DNA of 47,951 nt, taken from the NCBI GenBank assembly GCA_023265175.1, contig JAHFUI010000012.1, positions 1 to 47,951 of the forward strand. The letters are read 5' to 3'. The stretch is from Acidobacteriota bacterium (lineage in GTDB: Bacteria > Acidobacteriota > Vicinamibacteria > Vicinamibacterales > CAVVIG01). A program made the position numbers and the translations under genes. The notes beneath the pieces were generated by a model. It saw only the letters and a list, made by a program, of their open reading frames with translations, made no database searches and was not told the DNA's origin. Below, piece by piece: positions 41,655 through 47,951 of this stretch. The number at the start of each line of letters is the position of its first letter. Within the stretch, counting starts at the first letter, position 1.

Positions 41655-43194
41655 AAGCGTGTTCGCTGGCTGCGACGTGGAGCGGCTTGGCAATCAACCG
41701 CTCGAACGCCGCGGCATGACGCGCCGCCGCCCAGAGCTCGAGCTCGGCGTCGCCGCCCGTCCGCACCTGCAACAAGGCATCGTTTCCGCGATCGTGGAGA
41801 TCGAGCCCCGAGATCATCTGCGAGTGACTGCGATCGAGGCTTTCAGCCAGACGCAGAATCGCCGCGAGCGCACGAATGGCGCGCTGCCGGCGGCGGCCGA
41901 GCGCGGCGTACTCGCGGTGCCGCCTGTCCGGCGCGGCGCGCCGATGATAGCGCGCGGTCAGGGCGATCGTCTCGATCTCATCCGGCTCGAAGCCGCGCAG
42001 ATCGCCGTTCGTGATCAGGTAGTACGAATGTTTGTGATGGCGCTCGTACGAGATATGCACGCCGATGTCGTGGAGCAGCGCGGCATATTCGAGCCACTCG
42101 CGCTCGCGATCCGTGAGGCCGTGCAGGCCCCGCGTCTGGTCGAAGAGCGAGACGGCCAGCCGCGCCACCTGCGCGGCGTGCTCGGGCCAGTAGCGGCACC
42201 GCTCGGCCAGCTCCACGACGCTGCGCCGGCGGACGTCGGGGTACTGCTCGGCCTGCGCAATCTGTTTGCGGTGGCGCGCGATGTAATCGAGGATGAGCCC
42301 CTCTCGCAGCGAGAAGTCGCACAGCGTGATTTCGTCCGCGCCAAGCCGCTGCAAAACGGTGTCGAGCAGCACCGCTCCCGCCGTGGCGAGATCGGCGCGC
42401 CGCGGATCGACGCCGGGCACGCGCAGCCGCTGCTCGAGGGTCAGCGACGCGAGCTGCCTCCGCACCCGATGCAGATGCTTCACCGCCACGCGCCGGTTGC
42501 GCAGCGGCGCGTGCGGCGGACGTCCCTGTCCCGCCGCGACGACCGCCCCCAGGCTCAGGATCGTGCCCGATGTCCCGATCACGCGGTCGAACCCGGCGCG
42601 CGCGAGCTGATCGAGGTAGTCGCCGGCTTCTTCGTCGATATGCTTGAGGAGCTTGCGCTCGTCGCGCGGAGCGAGCGGATCGCTTTTCACGAACCGCTCG
42701 GTGAGACGGATGACGCCGAGCTTGAAGCTGCGTCCAACTTCGACGGTGGCGCCCACGCCCCGCGTGATCTCGACGCTGCCGCCGCCGATGTCGACGACGA
42801 CCGCTGTGTCCGCGGGGACGCTCACGCCGTACACCGCCGCGAGGTGGATGAGACGCGCTTCCTCGAGCCCCGAGATCACGCGCGGACGGATGCCGGTCTG
42901 GTCGCCGATCGCCTTGAGGAACGCGCCGCCGTTTTCGGCCTCGCGCGTGGCGCTGGTCGCGACGGCGATGATCTCGTCGACGCGGTGCGAGTCGGCGAGC
43001 CGGCGGAACTTCGACAGCACTTGAAGCGCCGCATGCATCGCCGCGGGCGCCAGCGCGCGCCCGTCCAGGCCGCCGGCGCCCAGGCGCACCATCTCTTTCT
43101 CGCGGTCGATAATCTCGAAGGAAAGATCGGGGCGCACCTGCACCACGATCATGTGCAGCGAGTTGGTGCCGATGTCGATGGCGGCAAGGCGCAT
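41407..43194 (-). CDS. Ppx/GppA exopolyphosphatase/guanosine pentaphosphatase with HD domain
   Basis: The frame encodes 595 residues. The N-terminal ASKHA phosphatase domain has AAIDIGTNSLHMIVVQV, AVVVDIGGGSVEITRG near 135 and RVIGTSGTILSLGAV near 212. The C-terminal HD domain has EYAALLHDIGVHISYERHHK near 368. It hydrolyses polyphosphate or pppGpp. Homology appears to end around FERLIAKPLHVAAS near residue 510. The remaining ~80 Arg/Gly-rich codons are the downstream kinase gene read in another frame, so the stop may have been lost. Confidence 0.88.
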   Translation of the reverse strand: MRLAAIDIGTNSLHMIVVQVRPDLSFEIIDREKEMVRLGAGGLDGRALAPAAMHAALQVLSKFRRLADSHRVDEIIAVATSATREAENGGAFLKAIGDQTGIRPRVISGLEEARLIHLAAVYGVSVPADTAVVVDIGGGSVEITRGVGATVEVGRSFKLGVIRLTERFVKSDPLAPRDERKLLKHIDEEAGDYLDQLARAGFDRVIGTSGTILSLGAVVAAGQGRPPHAPLRNRRVAVKHLHRVRRQLASLTLEQRLRVPGVDPRRADLATAGAVLLDTVLQRLGADEITLCDFSLREGLILDYIARHRKQIAQAEQYPDVRRRSVVELAERCRYWPEHAAQVARLAVSLFDQTRGLHGLTDREREWLEYAALLHDIGVHISYERHHKHSYYLITNGDLRGFEPDEIETIALTARYHRRAAPDRRHREYAALGRRRQRAIRALAAILRLAESLDRSHSQMISGLDLHDRGNDALLQVRTGGDAELELWAAARHAAAFERLIAKPLHVAASEHAYVEQPHQTPRVSGQAVRRRGDRRLGQDDPAGAAGEVAERRRPARLRHRMELVRPGQGGDENGEEEKRVDADDVQPAARHGLR

Positions 43195-43274
43195 GCTTGA
43201 GAACCGCTAGACGCGTACGCCGACCGACGAGCTCGGGTCATCCGATATAATCGGGCGCGCGCGTCATCTCTATC

Positions 43275-44183
43275 ATGCCCGTTTCACATCCCCGTGACGA
43301 ATTACTACGAAAACGTCTCAACCGCTTTACCCGAATGCTGCCCGGCGTCGGGAAGGGCGACGCGCGGGCGGTCCATCGCACGCGTGTCGCGTCGAGACGG
43401 CTTCGGGAGCTGCTGCCGGTCCTCCAGCTCGACGGCGGCGTGGCGGCCGAGTTGGGCCGACGTCTTCGCAAAGTGACCGAACGGCTCGGTCGGGCCCGCG
43501 AGCTCGACGTGCTCCTCACGCTCTTGGACGAGCTGCAGCAATCGGGCCGCTACGATCAGGACACCCTGGCGCTCGTCGCCTCGGCGATTTCCCAGGAGCG
43601 TGCAGCGGCGCGCAAGCGGCTGCTGGCGAAACTGCCGGTCACCGAGCTTCGCCGTCTGGCGTCGAAGCTGGACAGGATCGCCGATGAGCCGCTGGACCGG
43701 CCGCCAGAAGCGGACCGGACGGCCGCCGCACGCGCGTGGCGGTGGGCGGTGGGCGCCAGAATCGGTCGTCGCGCAAGAGCGCTGAAAGCGGCGATTGACG
43801 AGGCCGGCGCTGTCTATCTGCCGGACCGGCTGCACGCGGTTCGTCTCGCCGTGAAGAAGTTTCGATATGCCGTCGAGCTCGAGCGGGAGATCGCCCGCGA
43901 CGAGAAGCTCACGCCGCACCTGCGGACGCTCAAGCGCAATCAGGCGCTGCTGGGCCGTTTACACGATCGGCACGTCTTGATTGATCGCGTGCGTCAGCTG
44001 CAGGCCTCGTCGGCGCCCCCCGATCTCGGGGTGTGGCGCCGATTGGACGCGCTCCTCGCGGCGCTGGAGGACGAGTGCCGGCGCCTTCACGGGCGGTATC
44101 TGCGCGAGTCGGCGGCGCTGCTGTCGGTCTGCGATCGCATTCCTGGCCGGCCGCCGGCCGCGTCATCCCGGCGCGCGGGATAG
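43275..44183 (+). CDS. CHAD domain protein
   Basis: This 302-residue helical protein is rich in Arg, Lys and His, with HRTRVASRRLRELLPVLQ near residue 34, LHAVRLAVKKFRYAVELE near 192 and LGRLHDRHVLIDRVRQLQ near 225. CHAD domains bind polyphosphate granules through such basic surfaces. It is divergent from the Ppx/GppA gene, 80 bp apart, which fits a polyphosphate role. No enzyme motif is visible. Confidence 0.9.
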   Translation: MPVSHPRDELLRKRLNRFTRMLPGVGKGDARAVHRTRVASRRLRELLPVLQLDGGVAAELGRRLRKVTERLGRARELDVLLTLLDELQQSGRYDQDTLALVASAISQERAAARKRLLAKLPVTELRRLASKLDRIADEPLDRPPEADRTAAARAWRWAVGARIGRRARALKAAIDEAGAVYLPDRLHAVRLAVKKFRYAVELEREIARDEKLTPHLRTLKRNQALLGRLHDRHVLIDRVRQLQASSAPPDLGVWRRLDALLAALEDECRRLHGRYLRESAALLSVCDRIPGRPPAASSRRAG

Positions 44184-44420
44184 CAGCCCGTGGTGAAAGT
44201 CTGGCCGCATTCGGGGCCCCCAACGCGGCAGCCGCGTTTGGGACCCCGTTCGACGGGCGATGCATCCCCGCTCCACCCGAACGCGGCTGCCGCGTTGGGG
44301 ACCCCGGCGCTGGCTGCGTTGCTCCTCCGTCAAATACCCCCGGTATTCTCGGTCGTCGCGCCTTGCCAGCGGGGCGCCTCGCCCGTCTCGGTGCGACGCC
44401 AGACTTTCACCACGGGCTGC
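44183..44420. repeat. Inverted-repeat element with 23-bp arms, copy 2, with nested palindromes
   Basis: Perfect 23-bp arms at 44183-44205 and 44398-44420 contain the same AGCCCGTGGTGAAAGTCTGG as copy 1 near 11.3 kb. The inside is longer (192 bp) and carries two facing palindromes (AACGCGGCAGCCGCGTT and AACGCGGCTGCCGCGTT) next to CCCC/GGGACCCC blocks, plus a match to copy 1's core in reverse. This looks like one element into which others inserted. Confidence 0.85.
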
Positions 44421-44440
44421 GAGCCCATCGAGAGCTGATC

Positions 44441-44947
44441 ATGCCTGGACCGTACGAGCTCTATCTGATTCGGCACGGCGTCGCCGAAGAGCGCGGCGAT
44501 CGGTGGCCCGACGACAACAAACGGCCGCTGACTGAAGACGGGATGTCGCGCCTGCGCAAGGCGGCCCGAGGTCTCGCGTGCGTCGACGTCTCCTTCGACG
44601 TCATGCTGACGAGTCCGCTCGTGCGCACGCGTCAGACCGCGGACATCATCGCGTCCGCCTTCGATCCGCATCCGCACATCGTGACGGCGGAGTCGCTCGC
44701 GCCGGGCGGCACGTACCCGGAGGTGCTCGCGGAGCTGGAAAAGCAGGCGCGCCGCGCGAAAATCGCGCTCGTCGGTCACGAGCCTGGCATCGGCGAGCTG
44801 GCGGCGCGGCTCGCCGGATCGCGTCACGGCTTCGAGTTCAAGAAGGGTGCGGTGTGCCGCATCGACGTGGACGTTCTGCCGCCGGAAGGTCCGGGCACAC
44901 TCCGCTGGTTTCTGACGCCGCGGATCATGCGGAGCCTCAAGAGATAG
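44441..44947 (+). CDS. sixA: Phosphohistidine phosphatase SixA
   Basis: This 168-residue histidine phosphatase has the RHG motif YELYLIRHGVAEERGD near residue 11, LTSPLVRTRQTADIIAS near 57, and IALVGHEPGIGELAARLAG near 108 with the second catalytic His. SixA removes phosphate from phosphohistidine in phosphorelays or the PTS-Ntr system. The start follows the inverted-repeat element and avoids the repeat-coded extension. It is next to CHAD and Ppx, though a link to polyphosphate is only suggested by position. Confidence 0.9.
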   Translation: MPGPYELYLIRHGVAEERGDRWPDDNKRPLTEDGMSRLRKAARGLACVDVSFDVMLTSPLVRTRQTADIIASAFDPHPHIVTAESLAPGGTYPEVLAELEKQARRAKIALVGHEPGIGELAARLAGSRHGFEFKKGAVCRIDVDVLPPEGPGTLRWFLTPRIMRSLKR

Positions 44948-45107
44948 TTCGATATTTCAGAATCCTCGAGAGACACTGGCGGTCGTGCCGCGAGCCCGAC
45001 GGGCTCTCGTCCGCAGTCGAAGAGCTTCCCGGCCGGCGCCTGCGCGAGATCGCCAACTGGTTAGAGCGATGGGGGTGACCGCCGACATCTCCGCGCGCGT
45101 CCGCGAG

Positions 45108-45365
45108 CTAGCCGGGCCGTCGCTGGTCGATCGACACGTTCCGGCGCTTCTGATCGCGGAGAGCGAGCGCGGCGACGGTGGCAAACACCGCGAACGGCGC
45201 CAGAAGCAACAGCAAGATACCGCTTCTGAACGCCGCCACCATTTGCAGTCCCTCAGGCGACGCCAACGCACGGCGGCACATCGCGCACTGCGCGAAGGCG
45301 CCCTCCGGCCACAGCGCCACGAGGCCGGCCAGAGCCGCGATCGCGACAGCGCGGCGAAGAGTCAT
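45108..45365 (-). CDS. Small membrane protein with CxxC, oxidase operon
   Basis: This 85-residue protein has a signal/anchor (IAALAGLVALWPEGAFAQ), then CAMCRRALASPEG and a second helix (SGILLLLLAPFAVFATVAAL) with a basic tail. The CxxC motif suggests a thiol or metal role in oxidase assembly. Its start overlaps the upstream subunit IV-like gene by four bases, placing it last in the cytochrome oxidase operon. Confidence 0.7.
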   Translation of the reverse strand: MTLRRAVAIAALAGLVALWPEGAFAQCAMCRRALASPEGLQMVAAFRSGILLLLLAPFAVFATVAALALRDQKRRNVSIDQRRPG

Positions 45366-45643
45366 CGTACCCCCACCATGCTGTGGATGCGCGCCGCGTC
45401 CGGAGCGATGAGCACGTACAGAATCGTGCCCGTCACGAACAGACCGACGACGACCGTGACGACCATCCACGCGCTCTCCTGACGCAGGTGCATGAAGTTC
45501 GCGCAGATGATCGAGGCCTTCGTCAGCATCGCGCCAATCATGAAGATCACGAATGCCGTCCGCGGAATCGCCGCCCCGTCCGCCCACAGCATGACGGACG
45601 TGAACATCAGCAGAACGCCCCACGTAATCCAATAGACCCGCAT
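45362..45643 (-). CDS. Cytochrome c oxidase subunit IV-like protein
   Basis: This 93-residue protein has three transmembrane helices (YWITWGVLLMFTSVMLW, AFVIFMIGAMLTKASII, WMVVTVVVGLFVTGTILY). The NFMHLRQESAW segment between the last two is typical of the CtaF/COX4 prokaryotic subunit IV family. The Met before RVYWITWG is preferred because upstream codons overlap the subunit III gene. It is a structural subunit of the oxidase. Confidence 0.85.
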   Translation of the reverse strand: MRVYWITWGVLLMFTSVMLWADGAAIPRTAFVIFMIGAMLTKASIICANFMHLRQESAWMVVTVVVGLFVTGTILYVLIAPDAARIHSMVGVR

Positions 45644-45677
45644 GCAGCCTCCGGCGCCGCGTCCCCAAGGACCCGGC

Positions 45678-46286
45678 CTACAGCAGATAGAACAACGTGA
45701 AGATGAATACCCACACGAGATCGACAAAGTGCCAATAGAGCCCCGCCATCTCAACGCCTTCCGATGACGCGAGGCCTTTCGCCGATCGAATGGCCGTTGT
45801 CGCCAGCACGATCACGCCCGTCAGTACGTGGGTCCCATGGAAACCGGTGAGCAGGAAGAAGTAGGCGCCGAACGACGCGTCGCCCCAGGGATTCGTGTTC
45901 AGCCGGGCCCCTTCCGCGATGAGGTGGCCCCACTCGAACGCCTGCATGCCGAGAAAGATGACACCGCCGAGTGCTGTCAACAGGACGAACCGGAGCACGG
46001 TAGGCCGCCGTCGCTCCCGTGCGGCCCACACGGCGGTCGCCATCGTCGCGCTGCTCGAGATGAGCACGAACGTCATGGCGGCAATGTATGAGAGGCTGAA
46101 CACCGATGCCTGATCCGGCCAGTGGAACGCGAGGATTCGGGCGTAACCGTACGACGCAAGAAAGCCGGCAAACAACAGGCCGTCGGTGACGATGAACCAC
46201 CACATCATCACCTTGCGCCAGCCCGCGCCGAACGGACATGTGCCACCGCTCCATCGATCGAGGGTTGGTGCCGCCGCTTCCGTCAT
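45678..46286 (-). CDS. Cytochrome c oxidase subunit III
   Basis: This 202-residue protein has five transmembrane helices. Signatures are MQAFEWGHLIAEG near residue 115, TGFHGTHVLTGVIVLA near 148 and GLYWHFVDLVWVFIFTLFYL at the C-terminus, all typical of heme-copper oxidase subunit III. It stabilises proton uptake by subunit I. It is directly downstream of another subunit III-family gene (6-bp gap). Confidence 0.92.
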   Translation of the reverse strand: MTEAAAPTLDRWSGGTCPFGAGWRKVMMWWFIVTDGLLFAGFLASYGYARILAFHWPDQASVFSLSYIAAMTFVLISSSATMATAVWAARERRRPTVLRFVLLTALGGVIFLGMQAFEWGHLIAEGARLNTNPWGDASFGAYFFLLTGFHGTHVLTGVIVLATTAIRSAKGLASSEGVEMAGLYWHFVDLVWVFIFTLFYLL

Positions 46287-46292
46287 GACGCC

Positions 46293-46913
46293 TCAATACA
46301 GGGAAAGGAGGGCGAACAGAAACAACCACACGCCGCCGAGGTAGTGCCAGAACGTCCGGCAGATACCCATCTGCGCCGCCCACTCACGTGGATCGCGATG
46401 CCCCGACCGTGTCGCCATCGCGCCCCACACGAGCACAACCAGCGCGGCAACCAGGTGCAGCGCGTGCGCGCCGGTCAGCATGAAGAAGAAGGAGCTGTGC
46501 GGGCTGGAGGGCAGATACACGCCGGCCGCGACCATCTGCCACCACGCGGCGAACTGCCCCAGCAGGAACGCGATGCCAGACGCCAGCGCGCTCATCATCG
46601 CGACCATCGCCTGGTGCCAGCGGCCGCGGAGACCACTGCGGCTCGCGGCTTCGACCGCGAGGCTGCTGCCAGCCAGGATCAGCGTATTGAGCCAGAGAAT
46701 CGGAGGCAGCGCGACGTGTCGCCAGTCCGATCCGCTGCGCCGCACCACATACGCACTCGTGAACGCGGCAAACAGCATGGTGACCGTCGCGAGGAACATC
46801 CACAGCCCGAGACGGACCTGATCCTCGCGGAGGGTCCTCACGCGCGAGCTCTGCGCCACCTCCATATCGGCCGTGCCGTAGGCCCTGAGGCCTGCGATCG
46901 AGTAGTTGGGCAT
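46293..46913 (-). CDS. Second cytochrome c oxidase subunit III-family protein
   Basis: This 206-residue protein has five hydrophobic helices (LGLWMFLATVTMLFAAFTSA, ILWLNTLILAGSSLAVEAAS, LVAALVVLVWGAMA). SPHSSFFFMLTGAHALHLVA near residue 135 and TFWHYLGGVWLFLFALLSLY at the end fit the subunit III family. It differs clearly from the next gene, so the operon carries two distinct subunit III-type proteins. The start is Met before PNYSIAG, 4 bp after the subunit I stop. Confidence 0.85.
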   Translation of the reverse strand: MPNYSIAGLRAYGTADMEVAQSSRVRTLREDQVRLGLWMFLATVTMLFAAFTSAYVVRRSGSDWRHVALPPILWLNTLILAGSSLAVEAASRSGLRGRWHQAMVAMMSALASGIAFLLGQFAAWWQMVAAGVYLPSSPHSSFFFMLTGAHALHLVAALVVLVWGAMATRSGHRDPREWAAQMGICRTFWHYLGGVWLFLFALLSLY

Positions 46914-46917
46914 GCGC

Positions 46918-47951
46918 TCATCCCACCTGCAGGGAAGCCACGGTCTGCACCGCGAAGTCGCCGTCCATCGTCTGCACGCCGTACTCGTACGCCCAGCGCT
47001 GGACAACCGGGACGGCGTCGAAATTTCCGTGAGGCGGCGGCGACGGAACCGTCCACTCGAGTGTCGTCGCATTCCACGGATTGGCCGCGGCCACGCGCCC
47101 TCTGAACAAGCTCCAGACGAAGTTCGCGAGGAACAGGCACTGCCCCGCAATCAGCACCATGGCCGCGACGCTGATGACAAGGTTCTGCCCGCGCGTCTTC
47201 TGCAGGTAGTCGTAGGCCGTGAACGCGTAGTAGCGGCGCGGTGCGCCCTGCAGGCCCAGGAAATGCTGCATGAAGAAGATGATGAAGAACGGCGCGAACG
47301 TGAACCAGAAGTGCAGCTTTCCGAGGGTCTCGTTCATCGTGCGGCCGAACATCTTCGGGAACCAGAAATAGATCGCGCCGAACGTGGCGAGCATGGTGAC
47401 GCCGCCAATCATCATATGAAAGTGGCCGACGACGAAGTAGGTGTCGTGGAGCTGCATGTCGGCGGTGGCGTTTCCGAGAAAGAGCCCGCCGAAGCCGCCG
47501 CTGCCGAACAGCGCGATGACCCCGAGGGCGAACAGCATGGCCGTCCGCAGCTGCAGATTCGCGCCCCAGAGGCTCGCGAGCATGTTGACACCGAAGATCG
47601 TCATCGGCACGGTGATCGTCAGCGTGACAAGCGAAAAGTACTCGCCGCTGAACGGGCTCATGCCGCTGACGAACATGTGATGCCCCCAGACGATCATGCT
47701 GAGACAGCCGACCGCGACCAGGCACCAGACCGAAATGCGATAGCCGAAGACCGGCTTGCGCGTGAACGCCGGCAGGATGTCACAGGCGACGCCGAGCGCC
47801 GGCAGGATGAGCACGTACACCTCGGGATGCCCGAGGAACCAGAACAGGTGCTGCCACAACAGCGGCGACCCGCCGGTGTTCGGGAGCAGCTTGTTCCCCA
47901 CGATCAGGCCCGACGGCAGGAAGAAGCTCGTGCCGAGATGGCGGTCGAGCA
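46918..47951 (-). CDS. ctaD: Cytochrome c oxidase subunit I (5' end beyond the window)
   Basis: The last ~344 residues of the catalytic subunit are present. FLGHPEVYVLILPALG carries the proton-channel Glu and the His-Tyr cross-link, VWGHHMFVSGM the two CuB His ligands, and LHDTYFVVGHFHMMIGG the heme a and a3 His ligands. These show an aa3-type (A-family) oxidase that reduces O2 with proton pumping. The N-terminal part and subunit II should lie to the right of the window. The extended C-terminus ends VASLQVG. Confidence 0.95.
   Translation of the reverse strand, partial: LDRHLGTSFFLPSGLIVGNKLLPNTGGSPLLWQHLFWFLGHPEVYVLILPALGVACDILPAFTRKPVFGYRISVWCLVAVGCLSMIVWGHHMFVSGMSPFSGEYFSLVTLTITVPMTIFGVNMLASLWGANLQLRTAMLFALGVIALFGSGGFGGLFLGNATADMQLHDTYFVVGHFHMMIGGVTMLATFGAIYFWFPKMFGRTMNETLGKLHFWFTFAPFFIIFFMQHFLGLQGAPRRYYAFTAYDYLQKTRGQNLVISVAAMVLIAGQCLFLANFVWSLFRGRVAAANPWNATTLEWTVPSPPPHGNFDAVPVVQRWAYEYGVQTMDGDFAVQTVASLQVG

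Noticed and set aside
44948-45078. Short plus-strand open stretch ending LREIANWLERWG after sixA
   Set aside because: It has coding-like third positions but no acceptable start codon and no family I can name; it may be a gene fossil, but the evidence is too thin to list.

Overview
The window is 48 kb of high-GC chromosomal DNA from a Gram-negative-type bacterium. It has outer-membrane barrels and porins, lipoprotein signals, an aa3-type heme-copper oxidase, complete metabolic genes and no phage or plasmid backbone. The gene content suggests an Acidobacteriota relative, perhaps Vicinamibacteria. Supporting traits are HEAT-repeat/zf-HC2 sigma cassettes, many secreted peptidases, and intergenic space filled by hairpin-forming short tandem repeats. 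That placement is inference; no rRNA or tRNA gene was seen.

Layout. 1-2.9 kb: palindromes, lon, and a divergent zinc-ribbon gene. 3-6.4 kb: a membrane methyltransferase-like protein, a FabF-type ketosynthase and an FAD reductase, separated by CTGGTTAT-repeat hairpins. 6.5-11.3 kb: a YVTN beta-propeller lipoprotein, an ACT-domain protein, two secreted proteins of unknown role, an orphan CoA-transferase B subunit and an ICMT-like protein. 11.4-14.8 kb: a large TPR/gluzincin peptidase and an AbrB-PIN toxin-antitoxin pair. 14.8-20.6 kb: leucine biosynthesis (rhomboid-leuA operon, divergent LysR regulator, then leuC-leuD) around a Uma2 nuclease. 20.6-24.3 kb: a subtilase, then an outer-membrane barrel, a small Cys-Cys-ending protein and an ArsA/Get3 ATPase. 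24.4-28.2 kb: a metal-uptake cluster (His/Cys-rich small protein, porin, ZnuA-like binding protein, ZnuB-like permease) with no ATPase gene. 28.3-30.2 kb: two small membrane proteins and a second LeuA-like enzyme.

30.2-35.5 kb holds a cupredoxin, a disrupted secreted protein and a tightly overlapping ECF sigma/anti-sigma/HEAT/HEAT operon. A 71-bp direct repeat, the 3' end of a lost HEAT gene, flanks this region. 35.5-38.4 kb: a membrane protein of atypical composition, an M28/glutaminyl-cyclase-like peptidase, citrate synthase and a 54-residue YacG. 38.5-45 kb is a phosphate/polyphosphate neighbourhood: phoU, pstB, two tandem thymidylate-kinase-like genes (one with a Lys-to-Arg P-loop change), Ppx/GppA, CHAD and SixA. 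45.1 kb to the end: a cytochrome c oxidase operon on the minus strand (small CxxC protein, subunit IV-like, two subunit III proteins, and subunit I cut by the window edge).

The most unusual feature is the intergenic DNA. At least ten loci carry arrays of 7-8 bp units, most arranged as left array, short unique spacer, inverted right array. Unit sequences differ between loci. Several arrays abut start codons without a Shine-Dalgarno sequence, one runs into stop codons on both sides, and one appears to encode a signal peptide.
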